A stretch of 64,000 nucleotides of DNA from positions 19,907,749 to 19,971,748 of the forward strand of contig NC_133237.1 of NCBI RefSeq assembly GCF_040436345.1, read 5' to 3'. The DNA comes from Pagrus major (lineage: Eukaryota; Chordata; Actinopteri; Spariformes; Sparidae). The position numbers were made by a program, and so were the translations under genes. The notes beneath the pieces were generated by a model. It worked only from the letters and a program-made list of their open reading frames with translations. It did no database searches and was not told the DNA's origin. Each line of letters begins with the position of its first letter. The first letter of the stretch is position 1. Positions 39,285 to 51,480 of this stretch are shown here, one piece after another.

Positions 39285-41659
39285 CAAATATGTCATAGTG
39301 CTAAACATTTATTCTGTTCAAACCTACATTACCCAAATCATCCAGCAGGGAGCAGCAACAGATGTTAAGTGGTACAGCAAATAGACCTCAAGCTGTACAT
39401 ACAGAATGTACATATTTATACAAGATGTATTCCCATATTGACAAGTATTCACGATGACTCTGCATACTATAGTGCTTATGTGGGCCATTGCATACCACCG
39501 TGGGCAACATAACAAAAGTGTGACACCACATAAGATCTATTGCTATGTAACACTGTGTGACCTTGTCTTTAAATAAACTGCGATGAGCAGTTAGAAGGAT
39601 AAGAGGAGGCTCACTACTCAATCCCTTCAGGTGATGACAATACAAGCAGTAAATATTCAGTTGTACCATCCAACAAAGACAAAATTGTTTCTTCATGAGT
39701 TGTCTCAGCCAAACCATGAACTAGTCGCTGGCATGAACTAGTGACAGCTCAATAAATACTAATTACTTAATCATTAGTTACTCTTTTTGTTCACCTTCAA
39801 GCATCTTGAAACATAATACCCAGTAGTTACCCAACAGATGCATTTAATACTAAATTACTTAATCATTAGTTACTTTCTGTGGACCTTCAAGTGAAATGAA
39901 ACATAATACTTGAGTAGTTACCCAATAGATTCATCAAATGCTAATTACTTAATCATTAGTTATTCTTTCTGTGGACCTTCAAGCATCTTGAAACATAATA
40001 TTGAGTAGTTACCAAATAGACTCATTAAAAGCTAATATTTTAAGACTTCTAAGTGCCTATAAATGTGTTAAAATGTAATAATGTGTTTATGATGCTATTA
40101 CTAACACTTATATATTCTTCTTTACACATAATAATGATAATGAGCATCTTAAATGACTTTTAAGGGCCTTATTACCAGTAACACTCAACACTCAAGTGTT
40201 TGAGTGTGCTCCTCCCTGATTCAAATTCAGATGAAGGTAAAGGTTTGAGCTAATGGTTAGAGTCACCCAGCTCTTAAGGTTTGCATTGAATTGCTTGCAG
40301 AAGTAGATAAGCTGAGTCTGCTGAATGGTATATTACAAAGAGCACCATGTAGCCGAGACAGCTGAGGCATAGGAAAGAATTTCAAAGTCAATTTACCAGA
40401 TTTTTGTGTGACAACACATGTCGTCTCAATTCCCACATTCCTTGGCATCCACTGAAAATAGTTTCAGGGTTTGGAGGTTTCACATGGAGTTTGAAAACTT
40501 GATTATACTGTAACAGTGCAGGGTGGGGAGCACATGCAGGGTTTTAGCAGCAGTGTGGGTGGGTGATTTCAAAGAGCGGCAGTGAAGGCAGCACCCAAAT
40601 CTCTCATAAAACACGAGGATTAAGAGCTCAAACAGAAGGAACGTGCCAATACGGCTGTCTTTCCACTGTCTCCAGGGTAATGCCAGTGTTTACCCAGTTA
40701 TTAATATCAAACCACCACACGCTGCCTATCAGAGAGACACAAGTGAGAGTGACGATAGAGAGAGGCAGAGGAACAGCAGGTCACAGGGGGTTAAGGAGGA
40801 AAATATAGCCAGAAGAGGGATGAGATTAGAGAACGCCAGCTACTGGCAGAAGTAATCATTTGTAAGTTAGATTGAGTAAATTGCAGATTTAGAGAGTAAA
40901 TGAGAAGAGGAGGTGATTCGGCGCATCCATTAAAGCTGTGTACACTAACAAGGGAACAGTGCGCTCTGTGTCGAGAACAAACACAGGAGGTGGAGCATGA
41001 AAGATTAACGAGAGATGTAAAGTGGTGAAGTGGGGATTGTTGGAGAACACTGTCACAGTATGTATGTATCCAGTGATGGATGACAGATATCCAGCTATTT
41101 ATTTCAGCCTGTCTGGCAGCTTTTCTCTATCATGTTGATCCCTAAAGTGCATTTTTTTCCATAAATGATCTGTTGCTTTCAACGTTTTCATTGTTTTTTC
41201 TTTTCACATATTTTCTTTTTCCATTCATGTTTAGATTTATTATCATTTTGTATCATTGTTTAGGTTACAAGCCCTTTTTGCTGGAGTAATATTTGTACCA
41301 TTTTCTATTTGTTGTATCATATTTTGTCCTGTCCACAACCAGCTATCCCCAGGGATCAATAAAGTCTAATTCAATCTGTTACACAGTGTTATACAGTGAT
41401 GCACCTGCCCAAAGCTGCGAGGTAGTGTTATTAGAGTTATAACACTCGCTTCCAGCTCAGCTTAGCTGTAACTGCCTGGTCAAGTAAGGTTACATAAAGC
41501 TTTGATTGCTCACTCAGGTTTATTCGGTCATAAATTTTCACTGTTGCATTCACCTGTTTGATTTTACCAACTGTGAGTGTGTCACAAAGCCTTTCCCATC
41601 CGCCGTTAAATATTTTCACAATATGTTCATGTTGCATCAGAAAGAAAACAGTGACAGAG
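39285..41659. other. Intergenic region between convergent prr29-like and tcap genes
   Basis: About 2.4 kb with no supported ORF. It holds one 91-bp-unit minisatellite (39751-40045) and otherwise unique-looking AT-rich DNA. Confidence 0.55.
39751..40045. repeat. Minisatellite, about 91-bp unit, three copies plus a partial
   Basis: AATTACTTAATCATTAGTTA occurs at about 39761, 39853 and 39943, a spacing of 92 and 90 bp. Each copy continues with GACCTTCAAG (or CACC), GAAACATAATA and GTAGTTACC. A truncated fourth copy starts near 40031. Divergence between copies is moderate. Confidence 0.9.
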
Positions 41660-42601
41660 GAGTGAGAAGCAGCTCAACTTTTATTAGTAAAAATAAATAT
41701 CTAGGAAAAATATTTCAACGTCATTGCACACATTTCATATTCATATACAACACCGTGTATTCTCAGTTAATACAGAGTCTGTTTCTCTAGCAGATATGTG
41801 TATATATGAGCTACCACTCATCTAAGGAGGCAGATCAGTTAATACTCGGTAAAGAACAGTTTATTAGTTTTCCTAAGTATCTCATTTGGTGTCAGCTGGC
41901 ACACACACACATACACACACACACAAAGAGGGAAACACACACTCTCACATATGTACAGCTGCCGTGTGTGATTACGCCAGAGCATTCTGTACTCTTCACA
42001 GAGCTCAGAGACTGTCAAGGGCTTGTGGAGGCCTGGAAGTTGACCAACTCCACAGCATGTTCCCTGACCCTTCACCCCTCCTCCTCTCCTCTGACTCTCG
42101 CTCTTTCTTTCCCATCCCTCTTTACATTTTTAAAACCTGTCACTTCCTTTGGCACATCGTTTTCCGTCACCGTCACTTTCTGCGTCATCGCACGCAAACA
42201 ATCATTAAATCTGATAACCTTAAGAACACTTGCATTTACCTTACGAGGATATTTGCAGTTTGTTATATAAAAAATAAAGGCAAAAGTGAAGTGTCCACTG
42301 AGAGATCAGCAGACATGGTGAGGACAGCTGGCCAGCACAGGCAGAGATCAGCTGAGAACACACACCCTGCCTCTCCATCACGATGCCTTCAGATAACCAT
42401 TTCTATGCCACTCATCAACAACAATGACAAAGTGTGACATTTACCTGGTGCTGTGCTCACTAAGAAACACAGATAGTGCTAAAGATCTACAGAATTTATA
42501 TGTTTTGATGAATGTCACTACAGATAAATCTATATACACCTTGTCATGCTCTTTTCCCGATACACTCTGCTCAGTCCTTTCACCCTCTTCGTTTTGTTTT
42601 T
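41660..42601 (-). other. tcap: tcap 3' UTR
   Basis: Follows the tcap stop on the minus strand. A minus-strand AATAAA (plus TTTATT at 41680-41685) gives a UTR of about 0.9 kb. The two longer ORFs in this stretch cross a CA tract and have no family resemblance. Confidence 0.55.
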
Positions 42602-43361
42602 TCACCCTCTCTGGGCCTCCAGGGACATGGAGCGACCCAGGGCTTGGGGTTTGGCGAACTCCATGAGGGTTGGCTTGACCGGGGGGAGGTCTCTCGTGAT
42701 CTCGTCCACCGTCTTCTTGTCGGGACAGGCTCCGTCTGGTTTGGGGAAGGGCCGCAGGTCCTCCTCGGTGTGTGGGGCTCCTCGTCCAAGCCTGACACCA
42801 AGTTCTGCAGGGACGAAGATGGGCAAGGGGAGGGTGAATCTCTTTGGCAGCAGCTGGTGCTCCCTCACCCCTCTTTCCACGGTGCCCACTCTGAAGACAC
42901 CAGAGGGGCAGGTCTGTGTCGGTGAACGGGCCTGCCACTGCCGGGACAGAGTCTCCCTACGAGAGGTGTCATTCATGTTCATTGTCTGCCTGCGGGAATC
43001 GGAGAAAAGTTGAATTAAGAAACTATGGGAGCAGTCACTTTTGATTTACCTACTTAATTAGACTTTAAGTGCATTTTAATGTGAGAACAGCTCCATTAGG
43101 AGCTGCAGAGTAAATGAGCAAGTACATCTCAAATATAAGATTTTAAATCACAGACAGGATATTATAAGTAGACATAAAACTTTTCTCGTCTTGGTCTGTG
43201 AGCTCTTACCTGTCCTGAGGTTGAGTCTTGAGTTTGACACTATGCCAGTCAGCACTGTAGCTCTCCCTCTGAACCTTGTTCTCCTCCCGTACGGTGCAGG
43301 CCAGCTCGGCTCCAACCACCACACCGTTACGCTTCTCCATGACGGTACAGATTGGCATCAT
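42602..43361 (-). CDS. tcap: Telethonin (titin-cap), two exons
   Basis: Sarcomeric Z-disc protein of striated muscle that clamps the N-terminal Ig domains of titin. Exon 1 is 43210-43361 and exon 2 is 42602-42989, with a GT/AG intron in phase 2; total 540 nt, 179 aa (human 167). Family hallmarks: exon 1 with ACTVREENK and ADWHSVKL, then VREHQLLPKRFTLPLPIF, then DEITRDLPPVKP, and the C-terminal GRSMSLEAQRG, nearly identical to the human end. The first acceptor in CCGCAGGCAG keeps the frame; the second introduces a stop. Two adjacent ATGs (43361 and 43358) could serve as start. The neighbour pair stard3/tcap is conserved in human. Confidence 0.95.
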
Positions 43362-43537
43362 CTTGGCTTTCGGAAGATCTGTCTCAGATGTATCGCCTCC
43401 GATGGGTCTTGTTGATCAGTCTGTGTCTGTGATGAGGCTGTTTGTTCAGGAAACAGAGATGCTCCAGCTGGCTGTATCTCCTGGCTTCCAGTCTCCCTCT
43501 TTGTGCTGCTTATGTCTGGGCTTGGATCTGTCCACGA

Positions 43538-43547
43538 CTTTTATAGG
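43538..43547 (-). promoter_or_regulatory. tcap: TATA box of tcap
   Basis: CCTATAAAAG on the minus strand lies about 180 nt upstream of the tcap ATG, suggesting a start site near 43510. A GGGAATG (inverted CATTCC, MCAT/TEAD-like) lies about 85 nt further upstream at 43628-43634. Both fit a muscle-specific promoter. Confidence 0.65.
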
Positions 43548-44981
43548 CGTTCTGTTGCTATTTCTGATCCATGTTGTCACTCTACAATCAGTGTGCTCTG
43601 ACATCTGACACCAAGTGCGCTGTGTCTCATTCCCAGAATGCTGGAAGCCATTCAGAGGAGGGGTTAGGGGTAATTGGGAAGAAAATCCCCTGATTCTCAA
43701 ATTGTATACCCGCTCACCTCTGTAATCACTCAGCCCAATACTTTCCACTTCAGCTGGGGTCTTAGAGGAGAGTGTACCATGGGGGACACTCTGTATCGAG
43801 ATTATACAAACATGTAGACACACACAAACGGGTTTAGTCGCCAGAGAGGAATCTTAATAAGGTTTTGGTCTTGATGTACACGAAGCAGCAAGACACAGTG
43901 CTAATGTGGAAGGATAGCAAAGATGCAGGAGTTTTAAATATGTATGGATCATAAATAACACATCTGTCATTTGGAGATGAAAGGTGATAAGCTAGACAAC
44001 TTCAGGGAGCATCCTGCTGAGTTTTAAATCAAAATACAGCTCAGAAGGAGCTGCGCTTTGTTATAGCATCAAACCCCCTCATTAAATGCCATTACAGTGT
44101 GCTGCCTCGCAGTAGCAGTTGAGCGCCATCCCCAGTGATTCATTAGCTCAGTGACAGAGCGACATGCAAGCCATAATCAACTCAGGTTACAGACCGTAAA
44201 ACGCACTCACACGGCCGATCCCTGTCTCTGACTCATTCATCCACATCAGGTACTCATCATCAGATAACAGATATCAGATAACACACACACAGCAAACAGC
44301 TTCTGACAAGAAGCCTGATCAATCACACTATCTTTAAAGTTTCACGTGTAGTAATGAAGGTAGTGTGTAATCCGCTAAATCTGGACTAAATGATGACATT
44401 AAATCTATAGCAGTTTGAAATGACTGGCATTCCTTTCCACTGACGTCTCATGTCTTATTCTGTGCTAATACACTTCTGCCTATCAAGTACGGCCATATTT
44501 CAGTTTCCTCACTGTAACTTCTCAGCACGGCGGCATTACGTATGTAAATTATTGCTCAGGGTCACAGAGAGAAAGGAGAACAAGAACACTTTGGGCATCC
44601 CTGGGGTCATGCCTTCCTTTATGTTATGACACCATGGAAACCATGAAATGCCATTTCAGAAACCCAGTAAGTCCTTCAGTGTCAAGATCATATCTTTTTA
44701 GAATCAGCTTGAGCCTGAGCAAGTTAATTGTAGATAACTAAAGCTAAAATGAATGTAGTTCATGGAAATTAAAATAAAAACCACAGGCTTTAGAAAAAAA
44801 TAACAACTAACTGAAACGATATTGTGTACTTATACAAAAGACTAAAATAAAATAAGAATATACAAGAAATGTCTTAGTCTGAATAAAGATTGTGAGTTAG
44901 TGGCCTCCACAAATGGTTGTTTGTATCGTACTACCTTTCCTGAACTTTTAAAGTCTTACATCCTGTCAAATAACCATGTAT

Positions 44982-44982
44982 C

Positions 44983-45014
<32 letters not shown>
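44982..45014. repeat. (AAT)n microsatellite
   Basis: About 11 ATA/AAT units within a longer A-rich repetitive stretch. Confidence 0.9.
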
Positions 45015-45016
<2 letters not shown>

Positions 45017-46528
45017 TAAAAACTAAAACTAATGCTGAAATGAATATAAACTATAACTGAAACAAGCAAACCCACTCTGGAAACTAACTGAAACTAAACT
45101 GAATTGAAATTTTTGAAATAAAAATAAAAACTAACTCCTGACTGAGTAATCAAATTGTAAATTAGAGTAGATAGACAGATTGATGCTTTTAATTTTTAGT
45201 TTCTGCCCTAATTCAGAGTATTCACCTGCTAAACCTGCCAGAGAACAGCAGATGACTTTCACCTCTTCGCTGTTTTCCGGTGAGTCATACTATAATAATG
45301 AAGCCAGGGTTGTGTAGAGTCTGTAAAGGTGAACAGTGATGAGGTGAGCCCTGTCACAGTCCTCATCCCTCCACTGCACCAAGCCAGGCTCGGCCAGGAA
45401 GAACTTTGTGTTGCGTAACAACACTGCCACAGCTGCTGGGAAGTGACATTTAAATGAGCTGTCACCGGAAAAGAGACGGGGAGTGGGAGGGAGGGAGGGA
45501 GAGAGGGAGGACAAGGGCAATAGCAGGCCTGTCAAGAGGTGGTAAATAAGGCAAAATATTGTGAGAGTGCAAGTTTGAGTCAGTCAGATTTTTTTTTTGT
45601 GACAGAGGAATGAATTAAGGAGCGTCCTACACAGGCCACCCTGACATAGTGTCTTTTCTGAGCAGTTGGAAGAATATGAGTGACAGTTAACTTTCTATTG
45701 ATTCTTGCATTCACAAAATTTCAACTTGACTCTAGTGGAATTCAAAACACCCCCGTTTTTACAACTTTGAACTCGCTCACTGAACATTTACTCAGCTCCA
45801 GAATTATTGACACCACGTCTAAGAACCAGAACAAATTGCTACATCGGCCCCTAGCTTCAGAGGAAAGAAGTGAGTGGATCAAATTTATTTTGTGGCCAGC
45901 ATCTATTACTCCCTCAGGCTGCAGTGATGTTGGAGGTTGAAGGTTGGAAGTGTAATACTGAGTGACAGTCAGGAGAAACTTTGAACATTAAGTCTCATTT
46001 GAATCCAACTGAATAAAGAGTACTGTAGTAGGTAACTGTTTTTTCATGTTGCATTTTGTATAACTTTAGATCACTGGTGTGTGTGGGTTGTTGCTGTACG
46101 TACATGTAATAGACGTAATAGACATGCCCTGAAGGTAACATTATAGCTATGTGACAAAAAGAAATGACCAAAATGCAGGAATTCAATTGCTTGGCCACGT
46201 TGTGTCTTTGATTAGCAGCTATTTTGGCTACCAAGTAAGATGCACTCATCACACTGATGAAGGGAACAGGTTCATTTATTAGTCATCTTACAACACCAGG
46301 GTTGAAGAACCAAATTTGAGGTAAAGTCACTTCCTGCTGCATAAGAAAAAAATAAATTTTACAGTGTGGTGATTTAATTCATCCTCAGGTAAGTGCTGTA
46401 GGGGTCTAGTCTTGCTATATATAAGTTCTCGCTTCGTTTAAGGTGCAAAGTACACACTGAACGCTACATGGAAACTAGTTTAGTTTCATACTATCCCTTG
46501 ACCAAGGTACTGGCTTAGATCTGGAGTT

Positions 46529-46648
46529 GGTCCCCTGGCGCTGTATGTTGGCTGCCCACTGCTCCCTTGGGATGGGTTAAATGCAGATCACCAGTTTCAT
46601 CATGCTGCATATTATATGATATGTGATATAAATAAAGATTCTTCTTCT
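46529..46648 (+). mobile_element. SINE 3' tail fragment
   Basis: GGCTGCCCACTGCTCCCTTGG, then GATGGGTTAAATGCAGA, and an ending AATAAAGATTCTTCTTCT are the typical 3' end of a fish SINE that I recall. The 5' head is not recognisable. Confidence 0.5.
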
Positions 46649-47674
46649 AAAAGTTGTGTCAATGTTTGGTTGCACCACAGAGACGGTTCATCTTAACTAC
46701 TGTGGCATAAAGTCCAAATTAACCAAAATACTTTTGCAGAAAACGACATTTTTAACTTACCGTTGCCAATCAGAGAACAGCGCTATTGTTGATGCAGCTT
46801 TATTACTGTGTTGCTCTTGTGCCCAGTTGTCTTTAAACACTTAGCTACACAATAGCGAAGAGGCTGACGGCTAAAAATAGCTAACGTTACCAACAACAAG
46901 AGGTGCATAAACAGTTTCAACTTATGCCTCTGCAGGAACCATTTCAGGTGGTGCAACCCTTAAAATGTTAGTAAACTCTATTCTACGTTAGAAATTAGTC
47001 TCAACTTGGCTACGTTGACCCTTGTGCATAGCTGGTGCAACCGAGTGCTGAATTAAATTTTCCTATGCTGATTGGTTAAAGAGTAGGTAGAATTTCAGTC
47101 TATCAAGATTTTCTTTGGTTGACTGCAGGCCTGCAGACCAGCACCACAGAGTCAAATGTTACCAGCTATGCTATTTGCGTGTGTGCCAGTGTGCCAGCAG
47201 GCTGGTGCCGTGTTCGAACATGTGCCCTCAGCAGAGTGTTTCTCTTACATAACAATAACAACAACAAGAAGCAGCTGACCACCAAAACACCATCATCACC
47301 ATCCATCTTGCAACCCGGCCTGGTCCCAGCGGGATGGTTAGACACCAGACAGGATTTGCAGTATGCCTGCAGATCGGATCGTAAGCCAGCCATGGGTACA
47401 CAGCCGACGGGCCACGTGAGAGCATAGAAACAGACTGAAGAAGACACTTGTACTTCACTACAAAGGAATGTTGCTCTCGTGCCAGTTTCCGTAGAATCAC
47501 TGCTCAAATCTCACTTGACTTCAATGCAGCAAATTCTATGTACGTTTCGGTTTGCAGATAGTCATGCAAATCCATCTTTTATTCTTTGTCTTTTGTGTAA
47601 TGTTGAATAGCTGGAAACTTCTCTTGGGGCAGCTCCAGGGAAAGCTTCACACAAGCATGTGACACTGTACACAT

Positions 47675-48395
47675 AACAGGCATCAGGCTGCAGCTTTATT
47701 TCATCATAAACTGGACACCAGAACACACACACATACAAATTGCCATTAGTTTAGAAAACTTTCACATTTTCAATAAAATCCTCACCTGAAAGACACCTCA
47801 GACACACACACACACACATACACCACCAATTTAGAAGTTCAAACATACCGTACCAACTGTATTGACTTTCCATCTGCTGTTTTCCAAACATTTTAAAGCC
47901 AAATGAAAAGTTTAATGAGTTAAAAGTATCAATTACACAAACACGCACTCGGCTATTTTTTTAGCGTTGATACGATCATGTGATTGAATAAAATGAGTGC
48001 TGATAATCATAGGACAAAATATAAAGAGGCTCTGCTCAAAGGAACATCACTACCCTCAAGGTTCACAACAGCTGAACAATGAACAGGGTAAGAACTTGAT
48101 GAAATTCTATGGTAGACAGGGAAAAAATAGACCTAGACGTTTAAATGTCATTAGACGGTTAACACCTCTGTAACATTTACCTGGAAATCTTAGATTCCGA
48201 CCACAGAAAACAGAGTAAGACTAAAGCAGAGAAAAGGGAAATCTTTCAGCTAAAAACTCCCAAGAAGCAACAGCAGCACTGTAAGAGACAACAGACACTT
48301 AAAGGTAAGAGCAATGCGACGCTGTCATCCAGGTCTCCAGGGTTGATGACTACTGCCCCCTGCCTTGTGTCTATTATTATTGCAGCTGGTAGATC
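47675..48395 (-). other. 3' UTR of the melanoregulin-like gene
   Basis: Starts after the TAA at 48396-48398. Minus-strand AATAAA (plus TTTATT, 47695-47700) is well placed, giving about 0.7 kb. Confidence 0.55.
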
Positions 48396-51300
48396 TTAGG
48401 ATCTGTCACTCAAGTTTCCATCATCTCTATCGCTCTCGTTCTCCTCCTCATCTTCATTGCCTTTTCCGTTCATGGCCTCTACCCTGGCCAGCAGCAGCGG
48501 CAGGTTTATGCCAAGGCCTGTGGGATCCTCATCAGAGTCATCCTTTGGAGGATAGAAGCGCTTTGCCTTTGCCACAAAATCATCAGCTATATCAAGGTAC
48601 AGGAGACGATCCTATGAAGAGGTAGAGAAGGAGCAGAAGAAGTGGTTGAGGCTTGGAAACCAAATGTGATTATTGTCAGAAGGTGGGATTAGATATGTCC
48701 CCTATGTCCTGCTGGGGCTGTGATCTGAACCACTGGAAGAATGTTGATTCATTTTTCTCGCTCTGAGGGGCAGGTGAGGAATTTCGTTTTTCTGGTGAAA
48801 ATTTTCATTTTCTAAGTCTGATTCAAATTTATCCATCTGTGAAAATCTCCTGAAAAAGTTTTTTCTTCACTCACTTTCACACATTTTTTTGTTCTCCTGA
48901 AAAATTCGCATATTCACCTAGTTTCACACATGATAAAAAAAATTCTCCTGAAAAAGTTTTACTCTCCTGAATTATTTTTGTTTGTTTGTTTTAAAAAAAG
49001 TGATTTTTTTCCCACTCGAGTTTGCACGTGAAAAAAGAAAGCTCTTGAAAAAGTTTTTTGTTTTTTCTTCTGAAAGTTTTTTGTTTTTTCTTCTGAAAGT
49101 TTTTTGTTTTTTCTTCTGAAAAAGTTTTTTGTTTTTTCTTCTGAAAAAGTTTTTTTCTCCTGAAAATTATTTTTGCATTGTTTCACACATAAAAATAAAA
49201 ATTCTCCAGAAATTTTTTTTTTTTAGTTTTTTCTACTGAAAAGGAACTTTTTTTTTTTTTTTTTTCGGAAATTTTATTTTTGTTTTTTGTAAAAAAAAAA
49301 AAAAAAAAATTAATTGTTTACTTAATTTTGCACATGGAAAAGAGATTTCTCCTAAAAAAAAAAACATTTTTTCACTCAATTTTACACATGAAAATGGCTT
49401 TTGCTCCTGAAAAAAATCTTTTGTTTTTGTCTCATGAAAAAACTTTTTTTGTCCATCTGAATTTTTTTTTTTTTATTTCTCTCTCAAAATTTTTTTTGTG
49501 TTTTTGTAAAACCCAGAATTTTATTTCCACCCGGATGAAACAAAAATGTTTCCTGAAAATCTTTTGTTTTTTCTCCAGAACTTTCTTTTTTTGTTTTCAC
49601 CTGAAGAAAGTGAATTTTCTTTTTCACTCAGTTTTTTCTCCTGAAATGTTCTCTGGAAAAAGCATTGATTTTTCTCATGAGATTTTTTTCTTTTTTAGTT
49701 TTTTTTGTAAAATGAGTCAAAAAAAAATTTTGACACATCGATATGGATTTACAGATGAAAGCATATGACAGATGGACCAACAACAAATAAAGTTGAAGTA
49801 TAGATGTGTGCAAAAATGGCTTTTTAAAACAGTCCTCTTTTTGTCTTATAGCAGCAGAATAATCTGTCCATTATTCACGAGTCTTTAGACCGTGGTGGAA
49901 GCGCAGACAACAACATGCTGAATTAACCTTTCAGTTCGTTGAAAAGTTCCTGGGACTAAAAGTTCAGAAGACTTTTGGTGGAAACGTTGCTTTAGGCTAC
50001 TGATATTTAGCCATGATCGGGGTCACAGATTCTAACTTGAACAAACCTCATTCAGATGAAGGACCACTGAGTCAGACAGACTTGACAAACATATTCAACT
50101 AAACAACCTCTCTGCCCCTGAACTCTCTCTGCTCATAGGGAGTGGAGAAGTAGTCTTATCAATACAAGTAAACAAGACAAGTACAAGACTGCCCCAAGGG
50201 ATTGGGGAAGGTAGCCCTCGTTTTAGCCTGGAGCACTGGGATAGAGTAAGAACGCCCACATTTTGGATAAGGTTATGATATGGTATGACTGATGTGCTTC
50301 ATAACACCCAAGAGGTGGGTTTTTAACCCTAATCTCCAGGTCACAGCAAGGACACTCACTAAGGGATTAGAGCATTAGTTCATTCAGCTAGAGTTCATTA
50401 TAACATTGATTCCCTCTGACAAACCCCTGCTCTCACCAGGATGAATAGATATCTTGCCGGTGGTGGTTCTTTGGTGCAGAAGATGGAAGTCTCAGTGTGG
50501 AGCATATTAAGCATGGCACGTGCTGCTGGGGCGTTACGCATGCGGTCATGTGAGGCTCCTGCAGACACTGTCAGCAGCGACTCTGCCTCCGCCATAAAAC
50601 CTAGGAAAGAAGGCAAACCATTTCCGGTTACTCTGTATGTATGCAGAAGAGACAATCTGTCCCACATCTCATCTGTCTGGTGTTACCTAAGTTCTCCAGG
50701 ATTGTCTGCCATTTGTCTCTGACCTCTCGACGTGTGTCTCTCATGGCCTCAATGTCGACACTTAGACGGCGATAACCCTAAACAAGAGAAGGAAAAAGCT
50801 TTAAAGAACAATTGTCTTTCAGGCCATTGTAATTTCTTGTTAAGAGGCGAGGCTCTGCTGGCCCATTCTCTTGTCATTGGATGATTTTCATCATAGTCCT
50901 GCTGACTCACAGTTGGTTTGAATAGCTGATGGTAATAACTTTATTATTTTCCACTATTGGTTTCTTTTTTAAACTTTAGGTACATGACCTGAATGAAGAT
51001 TGTTCTGTATCTAGAAAATCCTCCCTCACATACCGTGGATCCCATGCGGGTCTTGTTCCTGGCCTGCAGCAGGCCGTAAAGGACTCGGTCGTCCTCTCTC
51101 TCCGAGTGGCTCGGGTCTCCTGGCGTACTCCACAGGTTGGTCTCCTCATCGCGACGCTTCTGGACTTCACGGTTAAAGTACTCCAACGGATCCTGACTGT
51201 GTGGTAGGCCCAGAAGCACAGTTATTACACTTTAATACAGTGATCATATATGCTACAGTTATGAAAGTCCCTTTCTGACACTATAAAAAACATTTTCTGA

Positions 51301-51480
51301 GGATTATATTCTTCTCTTGGTGATAAGTGTAACTGATATGTGGATGATAGCAATACTCATGTATTAAGGGGAAGAGTCTTCTTACGGTACTAAAGGCTGC
51401 TTCTCATCTTCATCGTCTTCGTCACCAGCACAGCAGCAGCAGCAGCAGAACTGCATGAACCTCTTAAAGGCTGAACCCAT
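48396..51480 (-). CDS. Melanoregulin-like protein (five coding exons)
   Basis: Paralogue of melanoregulin (MREG), a palmitoylated adaptor of melanosome and lysosome transport. Exons in coding order: 51386-51480, 51034-51196, 50687-50777, 50437-50600, 48396-48611; total 729 nt, 242 aa (human MREG 214). The shared layout is an N-terminal Cys cluster (six in a row, likely palmitoylated membrane anchor), an acidic patch, EKQPLV, then EETNLWSTPGDPSHSE, DDRVLYGLL, REVRDKWQTILENLGF, AEAESLLTVS, TETSIFCTKE, RYLFILDRLLYLD and AKRFYPPK. The C-terminus is longer and very acidic (EDEEENESDRDDGNLSD). I cannot tell whether it is the direct mreg orthologue or a fish-retained paralogue; human MREG is on chromosome 2, so a paralogue is likelier. 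A noncoding first exon may exist upstream. Confidence 0.88.
48778..49740. repeat. T-rich degenerate tandem array in intron 4
   Basis: About 20 imperfect copies of CTCCTGAAAA(AG) followed by T runs, interspersed with TTTCACACATGAAAA-like units. Copies occur for example at 48847, 48894, 48945, 49031, 49091, 49157, 49405 and 49640. Spacing is irregular (about 20-70 bp). ORFs through it are Phe/Lys-rich artefacts. Confidence 0.85.

Larger units (their letters stand above)
43660..47670. other. Intergenic region between tcap and the melanoregulin-like gene
   Basis: About 4 kb with no supported gene. Overlapping ORFs on both strands at 47119-47507 have no recognisable domain or splice context. The region contains an AAT microsatellite, an A-rich AAACTAAAACTAA-type degenerate repeat (about 44750-45140) and a SINE-like tail at 46529-46648. 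Confidence 0.5.

Noticed and set aside
39751-40045. Regularly spaced repeats suggesting a CRISPR array
   Set aside because: The whole 91-bp unit is repeated with no unique spacers, and the host is a vertebrate.
42441-42938. Several 130-165-codon ORFs over tcap exon 2 on both strands
   Set aside because: They are frame shadows of telethonin; only the minus-strand frame ending at 42602 gives the conserved SMSLEAQRG end.
42980-42995. Second acceptor (GCAG) 4 nt downstream in tcap intron
   Set aside because: Its use shifts the frame into an immediate stop, so the first acceptor is the functional one.
47119-47507. Overlapping ORFs on both strands, possibly a small gene
   Set aside because: No recognisable motif, no splice partners and no poly(A) signal in a fitting place. 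It remains unassigned.
48959-49813. Lys/Phe-rich ORFs of up to 162 codons
   Set aside because: They are generated by the T-rich repeat array, with no domain and no splice context.
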